DNA of 64,000 bases, from NCBI RefSeq assembly GCF_001676615.1, contig NZ_LYXZ01000051.1:1-64000 (forward strand), read 5' to 3'. The stretch's first letter is position 1, and each line of letters begins with the position of its first letter. This document shows, piece by piece, positions 46,103 to 53,533 of the stretch. Position numbers and translations under genes: made by a program. The notes beneath the pieces were generated by a model. That model did not search any database. It was not told the DNA's origin and was given only the letters and a program-made list of their open reading frames with translations. The DNA is from Labrys sp. WJW (GTDB lineage: Bacteria; Pseudomonadota; Alphaproteobacteria; Rhizobiales; Labraceae).

Positions 46103-46452
46103 TGTCAGACAAGCCAAAGGTTATATTGGATGATCCCCGTCGATCTATGATTGAGCGATTGTCAATTCTTTATGCTCTTTCCACGTCAGGGCCGTGGAGT
46201 ACCTATCAAAACGCCGTTCATCCGAAGCATGTTGGCGCGATAGGCGATGGTGATGACCATGCAATTCTCACTCATGGATGCTGCGGGTATAGTAATGCAA
46301 ACTGGATAGCTGCCATTCACAACGAATGGCCCATGATTATTGAGCTGATCCAGCAGCTTTCAGGTGATCCGTCAATCGGCCACCTGGGTCCCGAAATTGC
46401 CGCATACCTGGATACCTTTCGGCAAGCAACGGAAAAGAAGGGGGCGTCATGA
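46102..46452 (+). CDS. AT-richer hypothetical phage protein, 116 residues
   Basis: Begins MSDKPKVILDDPRRSMIERL; the middle has GPWSTYQNAVHPKHVGAIGD and THGCCGYSNANWIAAIHNEW. Codon use is visibly AT-richer (for example TTATATTGG, TATGCTCTTTCC) than in the surrounding genes, as in a recently acquired 'moron'. Its ATG overlaps the previous TAA by one base. Not recognised. Confidence 0.6.
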   Translation: MSDKPKVILDDPRRSMIERLSILYALSTSGPWSTYQNAVHPKHVGAIGDGDDHAILTHGCCGYSNANWIAAIHNEWPMIIELIQQLSGDPSIGHLGPEIAAYLDTFRQATEKKGAS

Positions 46453-47555
46453 ACGCCGCCCGCATTTCCGGTTCGGACCTCAAGGCCATGCTCTATGCGG
46501 CCGAGGGCGCGTCATTGATCCGCGACCTGTGCGGCGGCGGCCGGCGCGATGGTGGCTTGTGGGTTGCCCTGGCCCATTGGCGGGGCGAGCGCACGCCGGG
46601 CGCCTTCAAGGTCTATCTGGATCCGGCGCGGTTCGGCGGCTGGAACGATTACGGCACCGGCGACAAGGGCGACCTGATCGGCCTGATCGCCCTGACGCAG
46701 CATACCGACATGCCCGGCGCCTTCGCCTGGGCCCGGCAGCGGCTCGGCCTCGATCGGGCCGACCCGGAAGCGGTGAAGCGGGTGCAGCGCCAGGCGGCCG
46801 AGAGCCGCAAGAAATCCGAACGCGAGGAAGCCGAGCGCGCCAGGCGCAAGCGTGAATGGGCTTTCGAGCTGTTCCGCCATGCGACGCCGATCCTCGAAGA
46901 CGATCGCACCGGCGCGACAGAGGCCGTGCGGCGCTACCTGGCCGGCCGCTCGATCGACGTGACGGCGATTCCGCACCTCGAGTCGCGCGAGATCCGCGCC
47001 TACGTGGTCGAGCATTGGATGACGGCCGAATATCGCGACGGCCGCAAGGTGAAGCCAGGCCATGTCGGCCCGGCGATGATCTGCGCCATTCGCCAGCGCA
47101 CCGGCGTGGTGACGGCGGTGCATTGCACTTGGGTGAAGCCGGACGGCAGCGGCAAGGCGGGCATTCCGCAAGCCAAGCTGATGCGCGGCGATGTCGAGGG
47201 CGGCGTCGTCAGGCTGACGCGCGGGCCGACCGGCCTTGCGGTCGAGGCGGCGAACACGGACGGCAACGCCACGACGCTGGCGATCGGCGAAGGCATCGAG
47301 ACCTGCCTGTCCTTCGGGCAGGAAGTGCCGGAATGCCGCGTGTGGGCGGCCACGATGCTGGCGAATATCGGCAATGTGCCGATCGACCAGCCCTGCGTCA
47401 GCGACGTGATCGTGCTGAAGGAAAACGACTGGCATTCGCGCCAGGCCCTCGACCAGTTCGAGCAAGCCCTTGAGCGCCTGCAAGGCTACGGCAAGCCGGT
47501 GGCGGCGGTAGCGAGCCATATCGGCTCGGATTTCAACGATCTGTTGAAGGGGTGA
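46449..47555 (+). CDS. Primase-like protein with Toprim domain
   Basis: A 368-residue protein. The N-terminal region (FGGWNDYGTGDKGDLIGLIAL) matches phage/plasmid primases of the DUF7146-Toprim_3 type. A basic, charged helix (residues ~115-140) precedes the C-terminal Toprim-like core with TLAIGEGIETCLSF (the Glu motif). The second acidic Toprim motif reads VLKENDWHS, not a clear DxD. It lies four bases into the previous gene and one gene before a P-loop helicase, so it should prime phage replication. Confidence 0.8.
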   Translation: MNAARISGSDLKAMLYAAEGASLIRDLCGGGRRDGGLWVALAHWRGERTPGAFKVYLDPARFGGWNDYGTGDKGDLIGLIALTQHTDMPGAFAWARQRLGLDRADPEAVKRVQRQAAESRKKSEREEAERARRKREWAFELFRHATPILEDDRTGATEAVRRYLAGRSIDVTAIPHLESREIRAYVVEHWMTAEYRDGRKVKPGHVGPAMICAIRQRTGVVTAVHCTWVKPDGSGKAGIPQAKLMRGDVEGGVVRLTRGPTGLAVEAANTDGNATTLAIGEGIETCLSFGQEVPECRVWAATMLANIGNVPIDQPCVSDVIVLKENDWHSRQALDQFEQALERLQGYGKPVAAVASHIGSDFNDLLKG

Positions 47556-47559
47556 ATGG

Positions 47560-48471
47560 ATGGACAGAAACGTGATCATCGCCAGTGCGATGGCCGAGAG
47601 GGTTGGCCGGGTGCTCGCCTATAATCCCGAGCGGTTCGATGAACTGGCTAAAAATGACGTCGAGATCTATCGCTGGATCGAAGGCGTCGAGGGCTTGAGC
47701 AAGCCAGTCGAGCCGAAGGACGATCTGCATTACGAGGTGGGCGCGCAGCTGCTCGCCGGCTTCGTGCGCAACCATTCCACGGCGCCGATCGAGGCGCTGT
47801 TCCGAATGGCGCAGGGCCAAGGCCTGCATGCGGATCCCGTCGACGGCTGGGCCGATCTGCCCTTCCCGCGCCGCGTCGCCTTCAGCGTGTTCGCCACCAT
47901 GCTCGGCCTGCTCGATAGCGAGTCGGACATCGAGGAAGAGCGCCAGGAGCTGCGCCAGCGCCTGGCCGGCTCGACGGCGCCGGTGCTGGCCTCGGCGCTC
48001 TCGGCCGATCCCCGCGATACCATTTTCGAGCAGCATCCCGATCCGCTCGAAACCAACCCGCACATGACCTTGAAGAGGATCGACGATGCGCCGGATGTGT
48101 CGACGGCCGGCGAAGGTAGTGAACCACAGACCCCTTCTTCGCCGCCTGAAGAAGGTGTGGGGACCGCATCGGATGAGCGCCTTGGAGGAAGCGAGGAAGG
48201 GCAAGATGGAACTGAAGGTTGCGAAGCCTCTGTGGCTGGTGACGCTGTGGATCCGGCAGTTTTGGAGCATGGAGACCAGGCGCAGCCCGAAGAAGGCAGT
48301 GCGGACGGTGCCGCTACCGCCCATGAGGAGCCCGGCGCGGCCTCGACAAAGCCGGCCGAAACCCCTGCCCCGGACGTGATGCAGTCGCCGGCGCCGGTGC
48401 GCGAAGTGGGGCCGAGCCTCGACGAAGTCGAGCCGGTCGCCAAGGCGCGCAAGGGCAAGAGCCGCAAGTAA
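47560..48471 (+). CDS. Phage protein with acidic, Pro-rich tail
   Basis: A 303-residue protein. The N-terminal ~150 residues look globular (VGRVLAYNPERFDELAKND, FPRRVAFSVFATMLGLLDSE). The second half is disordered and acidic, ending in a basic tail KARKGKSRK. I cannot assign a function. Position between primase-like and helicase-like genes hints at a replication accessory role. Confidence 0.6.
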   Translation: MDRNVIIASAMAERVGRVLAYNPERFDELAKNDVEIYRWIEGVEGLSKPVEPKDDLHYEVGAQLLAGFVRNHSTAPIEALFRMAQGQGLHADPVDGWADLPFPRRVAFSVFATMLGLLDSESDIEEERQELRQRLAGSTAPVLASALSADPRDTIFEQHPDPLETNPHMTLKRIDDAPDVSTAGEGSEPQTPSSPPEEGVGTASDERLGGSEEGQDGTEGCEASVAGDAVDPAVLEHGDQAQPEEGSADGAATAHEEPGAASTKPAETPAPDVMQSPAPVREVGPSLDEVEPVAKARKGKSRK

Positions 48472-48492
48472 TCCTCTGAAATTGGAAGTGAC

Positions 48493-50313
48493 ATGGCCCA
48501 AGGGGGTGCAAAAGGCATCCGCGCGAAATTCGCGGATGCGCGGGACGAGCTCGCGCGCTCGGTGGCTCCCAAGGATCCGCCGATGGGCGATGCCGAGCAG
48601 TGGGGCTATCATGCCGGGCAATGGCCGGGAGCGCCGGCGAGCCGGATGCCGCCCAACTGCCCCGTCGTTCCCTTGGGCCGCAATGACGGCGTCTATTATT
48701 TCTTCGACAGCAACGGGCAGTTGAATTCGGTCAAGCGCAGCGACTTCAACAAGAAAACGCTGCTCGATCTCTTCGCCCGCTGCCCGAATTACCTCTACCA
48801 CCACTGGCCACGCTGGGGTGCGCCGAAGGGCGGCAAGCCGAGCCAGATCAACGGGCTTGAGGTCGACGACTGCATTCAGTGCCTGATGAAGGCCTGCGCT
48901 GAGGTCGGCATCTTTTCGGCCGACGACGTGGTGCGCGGCCGTGGCATGTGGCTGACGGAAAGCGGCGGCCTGGTGTGGCATGCTGGCGAAGCGATCTATC
49001 GCGTGCAGGGAAAGCGCCTGCAGGCCTCGCCGCTCGGCATGATCGAGGGCGTGGTCTATCCCGGCCGGGCACAGGTTTCCGTGCCCTGGCAGGAGCCGGT
49101 GAGCCCGGAAGACAGCCCGGTCAAAAAGATCTTCGAACTGCTGCAGAGCTGGCAATGGGAACGGCCCGGCCTCGATCCGGTGCTGCTGATCGGCTGGATC
49201 GGCTCGGCCTTCCTCGGCGCCGCCCTGCCCTGGCGCCCGGCCCTGTTCCTCGCCGGCGACAAGCGCGTGGGCAAATCGACGCTGCAGGGCCTGCTGCGCG
49301 CTTTGTTCGGCAAGGGCCTGATCAAGGCTGCCAACACCACGGCCGCCGGCATCTACCAGAAGGTGAAAATGGACGTGCTGCCGGTCTCGATCGACGAGCT
49401 CGAGGCGAAGGCCGACGACAAGCGCGGGCCGGCGATCATCGAGCTCGCGCGCCTGGCTGCCTCGGGCGACGAAATGCTGCGCGGCGGCGCCGACCATGAG
49501 GGCGTCAGCTTCACGCTGCGCAACGTCTTCGCCTTCTCGGCCATCAATCCGCCGGCGATGGAGCCGGCCGACAAGCAGCGCATGATCTTCCTCAACCTGC
49601 ACAAGCTGAAGGAGATCAAGGCGCCCGGCGACCTTTCCCTCGGCGCCGATGACGGGCGCATGATCCTGCGCGCCGTGATGGATGCCTGGCCGCACTTCGA
49701 GGCGAAATGGAAGTTCTGGCGCGAATCCCTGCTCGCGGCCGGCTTCGAGGATCGTGGCACCTATGGCGTGCCGCTGGCGATCGCCAACCTGCTGCTCGGC
49801 GACGAAGCGCTCGAAAAGGCGGGGCTGCACGTCGCCGACGAAAGCAATTCGATCGGCAAGCTGGTGGCCGAGGCCACGGCCGAGGAACGGGCCGAGCATG
49901 GCGAGAACTGGAGCGACTGCGTCGGCCATGTGCTCGGCACCATGATCGAGGCCTGGAAGGCCGGCGAAAAGAGCACGGTGGGCCATGCGCTCGATATTTT
50001 TGAACGTGGCGCCCATGACGAACACACCTTGCGCTCGCAGCTGCAGAGCGTCGGCCTCGGCTTCAAGACGGAGATCGTCGACGGCGAGGTGCGCGTGCTG
50101 CTCGCCATCCCGACAAAGACCTGGCCGCTCGTGACCAAGCTGTTCGCCGGCTCGAAGTGGGGCGGCGGCGTGTGGAGCCATGCGCTCAAGCAAGGCCCCG
50201 GCGATGTGGTGATCCGCGACCGGGGCAACGGCCAGAACATGAAGATCAACCGCGTGACCACCAGATGCCTGCTGGTGGATCTGAAGGCGTTCGACCAGGC
50301 GATAGGAGGGTGA
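48493..50313 (+). CDS. P-loop helicase/ATPase, phage replication
   Basis: A 606-residue protein. An N-terminal part (residues 1-200) contains MWLTESGGLVWHAGEAIYRV. The ATPase core has Walker A LAGDKRVGKSTLQ (about residue 252) and a Walker-B-like VLPVSIDELEAKA (about 296), then AFSAINPPAM. This matches virus/plasmid helicases of the DUF927/superfamily-3-like kind. With the primase-like protein it likely unwinds and primes phage DNA. No DNA polymerase gene is beside it, so host polymerase III is probably used. Confidence 0.78.
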   Translation: MAQGGAKGIRAKFADARDELARSVAPKDPPMGDAEQWGYHAGQWPGAPASRMPPNCPVVPLGRNDGVYYFFDSNGQLNSVKRSDFNKKTLLDLFARCPNYLYHHWPRWGAPKGGKPSQINGLEVDDCIQCLMKACAEVGIFSADDVVRGRGMWLTESGGLVWHAGEAIYRVQGKRLQASPLGMIEGVVYPGRAQVSVPWQEPVSPEDSPVKKIFELLQSWQWERPGLDPVLLIGWIGSAFLGAALPWRPALFLAGDKRVGKSTLQGLLRALFGKGLIKAANTTAAGIYQKVKMDVLPVSIDELEAKADDKRGPAIIELARLAASGDEMLRGGADHEGVSFTLRNVFAFSAINPPAMEPADKQRMIFLNLHKLKEIKAPGDLSLGADDGRMILRAVMDAWPHFEAKWKFWRESLLAAGFEDRGTYGVPLAIANLLLGDEALEKAGLHVADESNSIGKLVAEATAEERAEHGENWSDCVGHVLGTMIEAWKAGEKSTVGHALDIFERGAHDEHTLRSQLQSVGLGFKTEIVDGEVRVLLAIPTKTWPLVTKLFAGSKWGGGVWSHALKQGPGDVVIRDRGNGQNMKINRVTTRCLLVDLKAFDQAIGG

Positions 50314-50314
50314 A

Positions 50315-50557
50315 GTGAAGATAGTCGCGCACTGCGCCAAATGTGACCGGCCCATCGAGAAATTCCACGTCACTTATTACCCGCATCACTATCGCAATCG
50401 GCGGTACTGGATGGTGGAAGCCAATTGCCACGGCGAATGGGACGTCGGAACGATCTTCGAGCGGGATTTGCAGAATGGCATTCCAGACCCGCTGGTCGTG
50501 TCGCTCTTTGGCGAGAAGCCGCCGCTCGATCTTACCGACGAAGACATTCCATTTTGA
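50315..50557 (+). CDS. Small zinc-ribbon-like phage protein
   Basis: An 80-residue protein with HCAKCDRPIEKFHV (Cys-x2-Cys) and a later EANCHGEWD, plus His residues in YYPHHY, suggesting a bound zinc. The start is GTG 50315 with GGAGGG just upstream. Not recognised further. It is the first of a group of small Cys-rich genes. Confidence 0.6.
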   Translation: MKIVAHCAKCDRPIEKFHVTYYPHHYRNRRYWMVEANCHGEWDVGTIFERDLQNGIPDPLVVSLFGEKPPLDLTDEDIPF

Positions 50558-50577
50558 AAGCACCTAGGAGGGTGACC

Positions 50578-50823
50578 ATGACTGACGCAACCAGCGTAGC
50601 GGCCGACCAGCTGAAATCGATCATCGAGCGGGTCGAGCGGCTGGAGGAAGACAAGAAGGCAATCGCCGATGACATCAAGGAGGTCTACGGCGAGGCCAAA
50701 GCCAACGGCTTCGATGCCACGATCCTGCGCAAGATCATCTCGCTGCGCAAAAAGCCGGCCGCCGAGCGCGCCGAGGAAGACGCGATTCTAGAGCTGTATC
50801 TGCAAGCCCTAGGCATGGAGTGA
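50578..50823 (+). CDS. DUF2312/GapR-family DNA-binding protein
   Basis: An 81-residue protein matching GapR along its length: an N-terminal helix with LKSIIERVERLEEDKKAIAD, then DIKEVYGEAKANGFDATILR, KIISLRKKPAAERAEEDAIL and LYLQALGM. GapR is an alphaproteobacterial nucleoid protein that encircles overtwisted DNA and helps gyrase/topoisomerase IV and replication. A phage copy might manage supercoiling of phage DNA or interfere with the host protein. AGGAGG precedes ATG 50578. Confidence 0.9.
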   Translation: MTDATSVAADQLKSIIERVERLEEDKKAIADDIKEVYGEAKANGFDATILRKIISLRKKPAAERAEEDAILELYLQALGME

Positions 50824-50827
50824 GGCG

Positions 50828-51097
50828 ATGGATTTTCACCCTTGCGTGCTGTGGACAGAGCTTGACGAACCCTGGGGCGTGTACGTGGAAGGGCATGTCG
50901 ATGTCGCGACGGTCACGCCCTCCCTGCAGGCTGCTTTCGAGCGCGAGCGCTTCGGGAATGAATGGCCCTTCGAGGCCGGCGAGGTCGCCCACCTCTGGAT
51001 GCGCTACGACAGCGAGAGGGAGGATGCGACGGCCTATTGGTGCGAAGCCGGCGAGCCTGGCGCGATCGCCGTGACGGGAGTGCGGATGAATGGCTGA
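50828..51097 (+). CDS. Hypothetical phage protein, 89 residues
   Basis: MDFHPCVLWTELDEPWGVYV then a helix with SLQAAFERERFGNEWPFE and a strand GEPGAIAVTGVRMNG. It is acidic with several Trp. No family recognised. It starts 4 bases after the GapR-like stop and overlaps the next gene. Confidence 0.55.
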   Translation: MDFHPCVLWTELDEPWGVYVEGHVDVATVTPSLQAAFERERFGNEWPFEAGEVAHLWMRYDSEREDATAYWCEAGEPGAIAVTGVRMNG

Positions 51098-51368
51098 CAC
51101 CTGCAAAACCTGCCTGCACTTCACGCCGGCCGGCGCGCCTGCCGCGCCCGCCGCTGGCCTCGACGATCCCGTGCCCGGCTTCTGCCAATGGGTGCCGCCG
51201 CCGATGCTGACGCGGCTGCACTCCATGGCGCAATCCGAGCCCAGCAATGAGATCGCCTATGAGCAGGTGATGCGCCAGGCGCCGCAGACGCATAGCGACA
51301 ACGCCTGCAGCTGCTGGACACCGGCTGACCATAGAATCGCGCGCCTGCGCCGGCTGATGAGGAACTAG
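51090..51368 (+). CDS. Cys-containing hypothetical phage protein, 92 residues
   Basis: MADTCKTCLHFTPAG has Cys-x2-Cys, with later Cys in PGFCQW and NACSCWTP; spacing CxxC...C...CxC is compatible with a zinc knuckle. No function can be assigned. It overlaps the preceding gene by 8 bases. Confidence 0.55.
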   Translation: MADTCKTCLHFTPAGAPAAPAAGLDDPVPGFCQWVPPPMLTRLHSMAQSEPSNEIAYEQVMRQAPQTHSDNACSCWTPADHRIARLRRLMRN

Positions 51369-51371
51369 GCG

Positions 51372-51602
51372 ATGTGCAACGCCTGCGGTTTCATGTGCTG
51401 CGCCGTCGATACGCTCGGCGGCTGCGGCTGCGACTTCTGCGAAGATCCGGATTGCTGGCCTGAGGATGATGAGCTCGACGTCTATCCGCCCTGCGCCTGG
51501 TGCGACAAGGAGGTCGAGACCCAAGGGCGGAAGGCTGGCGAGGCCTTCTGCAAGCCCTGCCGGGGCAATCTCGGCGTGTTCGTCTGTGAGGCAGTGCCAT
51601 GA
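51372..51602 (+). CDS. Very Cys-rich mini-protein, 76 residues
   Basis: The first 30 residues include MCNACGFMCCAVDTLGGCGC and a following CEDPDCW; later PPCAWCDKEV and FCKPCRG add two Cys-x2-Cys pairs. At least thirteen cysteines in 76 residues suggest two zinc clusters. The N-terminal CNACGFxCC pattern occurs in small alphaproteobacterial/phage proteins, from memory. Function unknown. Confidence 0.6.
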   Translation: MCNACGFMCCAVDTLGGCGCDFCEDPDCWPEDDELDVYPPCAWCDKEVETQGRKAGEAFCKPCRGNLGVFVCEAVP

Positions 51603-51793
51603 TCATCCATCTCACCTATGGGTGGTGGATCCTCCCCACCCTGGTCACGCTGACCTCGTTTGCCTATGTGTGGCGTCGCCGCGTCGATGGCGGCAATTAC
51701 GGCGCCGGCCATGTCTGGAATGCCTTCATGATGATGGCGGCGACATGTGCCTCGCTCATGGCCTGGCTGGCGTGGGCGCTGCTGGCTCGATAG
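51599..51793 (+). CDS. Two-span small membrane protein
   Basis: A 64-residue protein with hydrophobic segments WWILPTLVTLTSFAYVW (about residues 9-25) and AFMMMAATCASLMAWLAWALLA (about 42-63). A holin role is conceivable from size and topology, but no endolysin is adjacent. ATGA overlap with the previous gene. Confidence 0.55.
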   Translation: MIIHLTYGWWILPTLVTLTSFAYVWRRRVDGGNYGAGHVWNAFMMMAATCASLMAWLAWALLAR

Positions 51794-52058
51794 CCAGGCG
51801 CTCATAGCTCGGCGGCCCGTTGATCGTCGGCCAGGTCTCGCGCACCAGGGCATAGCGATCGGGCCGCCGGCGGTCCTGGCATTGGGTGCAATACCCGTGC
51901 CCGATGATCCCGGCCAGGTCCTGCCGACCGGTGCGCATGCGCAGCAGCCGCCACGGTATCCATGTGTTGTGGCCGGCGCTGCAGCTGGCTTCCAGCCACC
52001 TCCAGCCCTCTCTTTCCGCCTCGTCGATGGTGGCGGGCATGTGCGCTTGCGTGCTCAT
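51756..52058 (-). CDS. Small zinc-ribbon-like protein on the opposite strand
   Basis: A 100-residue protein with ASCSAGHNTWIPWRLL and later GYCTQCQDRRRP: two Cys pairs spaced as in a family of short alphaproteobacterial proteins containing 'C..C...(I/L)PW..LL...L.C..C' motifs. GAAGAGGGC precedes ATG 52058. It is the only leftward gene in the rightward half and overlaps the two-span protein gene tail-to-tail by 38 bases. Confidence 0.65.
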   Translation of the reverse strand: MSTQAHMPATIDEAEREGWRWLEASCSAGHNTWIPWRLLRMRTGRQDLAGIIGHGYCTQCQDRRRPDRYALVRETWPTINGPPSYERLAIEPAAPTPARP

Positions 52059-52339
52059 GCCCTCTTCTCGCACATCTCGGCCAATGAGAACAAGATGAGA
52101 ACAAAACATTTCCGTGGCCGGGCGCCGGCAGGCAAGGCTTAGCCCTATGCCCCTGGCCCCGAGCCCGATTTGCGCCCGCGATCCCTCTTTCCCCCACCCG
52201 TTGCCGATTAGAAGCGGCCTCGCCTTGGCGTCACTGCAGATGCAAGGCGGCATCTTCGTGCCGCTCAAGGCGAGAACATATGCGAGGGATCGCGCTTAAG
52301 CAGGCCACGGCCATGCCTATGCTTCGAGGGTGAGCAGCG

Positions 52340-52564
52340 GCGGTTATGCCGCATAACCGCTCATAACCTAGACATAACCGGAAATCATGAGCGCTGAGAA
52401 AGGGTTAGGGCCGGGTTATCCCGGTAATGAAGTCTTCGCGCGCGCGTATGTGAGTATACCTGTGCGCGCGCATGTATGCGCTAAGACATAACCACATAAC
52501 CGCATTACCAGAGGGATTATCTATTTGATTATACTTGTGAAAAGCCGGTTATGTCGCGGTTATG
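52340..52564. promoter_or_regulatory. Early/late control hub: CATAACC repeat cluster and alternating tracts
   Basis: CATAACC occurs at 52352, 52362, 52373, 52487 and 52495; CGGTTATG (its inverse) at 52341, 52546 and 52557. The first pair forms the dyad GCGGTTATG-CCG-CATAACCGC (52340-52360). Between the two clusters are unbroken pyrimidine-purine alternations 52437-52452 (16 bases) and 52461-52481 (21 bases), a Z-DNA-type sequence. The whole gap 52059-52617 holds no gene. It probably contains late promoter(s), operators or an origin. Confidence 0.7.
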
Positions 52565-52617
52565 CCCTCGCTCGATCGCTGCCCGACCAGCGCTAACCTA
52601 TTGAAAATAGGGGTAAT

Positions 52618-53211
52618 ATGTCCGGATCCGACAAGACGGCCATGGCCAAGGTGGCTGAGACCGCAAATCAGGGGATTTCAGAGGCACACACGCCGGCCGC
52701 GCCAGGGGCTGGCGACGTCGAGGCCGCCCTCGCCGACCTGTTCGGGCTAGAGCTGCAGCAGCTGGAAGGCGCGACCATTGCCCCGCCGAAGAAAGGGCCG
52801 GGGCGGCCGCCTGGCAGTCCGAACCGTACCACCCTGCAATACGCCAAGCTGATGGCGGCCAAGGGCTATCGCAACCCGCTGGAGTTCCTGTGCGCGATCT
52901 TCAGCATGGACGTGAAGGAGCTCTGCGCGCGGACGGGGCTCAAGCTGTCCGATGCCTTCAATTCGCAGATCCGCGCGGCGGCCGAGGCCCTGCCCTATTT
53001 CGAACAGGCCATGCCGAAGGCGGTCGAGGTCAAGGCCGAGACGGCGCGGCCGCTGATCATCATCCAGGACGGGTCGGTGCGGCTCGGCGAGGCAGTGAGG
53101 CGGCCAGATGGCGCCATGTCGATCCACGATCTAGATCCGCAGCAATATCAAGAGGTTAGCGAGCCTGCGCCGCAAGGGTCGCATGACAAGGTGTCGCATG
53201 ATGAGCGCTAG
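52618..53211 (+). CDS. Probable terminase small subunit
   Basis: A 197-residue protein directly before the large terminase gene. It contains an AT-hook-like basic motif KKGPGRPPGSPNRT (residues ~60-73) and a helical region (EFLCAIFSMDVKELCART, FNSQIRAAAEALPYFEQ). Small terminase subunits recognise the packaging site, and this size, basic motif and place fit; sequence similarity alone is weak. Confidence 0.6.
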   Translation: MSGSDKTAMAKVAETANQGISEAHTPAAPGAGDVEAALADLFGLELQQLEGATIAPPKKGPGRPPGSPNRTTLQYAKLMAAKGYRNPLEFLCAIFSMDVKELCARTGLKLSDAFNSQIRAAAEALPYFEQAMPKAVEVKAETARPLIIIQDGSVRLGEAVRRPDGAMSIHDLDPQQYQEVSEPAPQGSHDKVSHDER

Positions 53212-53533
53212 TGTATTGATAATGCTGCATAATCCGCCACCGGAACCGATGATTGAAAATCATTGGCTCGATGCATCAGCCCCTCGCGCGCGCGTGGCCA
53301 GCCCCTGGCCGGCGCCGGCGGCCGCCTACCCCCTCCCCCCTTCATTCCGTAGCGTCAGGCAGGCGGGCCGGCCCTCGAAAAACGGCGCCGGCCCTCTCCC
53401 CCTGGGTCCTAGCGTCTCACACCCGTGGCAAGTCTGGGACAGCGGCCCGAACCTAACAGGACTCGCGCGGGCCGAGGGGCTGGGCCGCCGGGCGGTCGCC
53501 CGTGGGCGCGGGCAAAGGGCGGAGGGATAGGCC
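53212..53533 (+). other. Gap between the terminase genes
   Basis: About 320 bases without a convincing gene. It contains ATGATT/AATCAT (around 53250-53264) and GGCCAGCCCCTGGCC dyads and GC-rich runs. A packaging (cos/pac) site could lie here, as in other phages near terS-terL, but no nicking signature is evident. GGAGGGA just before 53534 is the terL ribosome binding site. Confidence 0.4.

Noticed and set aside
47533..50373. 946-codon open frame on the minus strand
   Set aside because: Antisense to the helicase-like and preceding genes; composition is shadow-like, although it is longer than any real gene in the prophage.
51599..51793. Holin assignment for the two-span protein
   Set aside because: Topology fits, but there is no endolysin or spanin nearby and many small phage membrane proteins look alike, so it is left as unknown.
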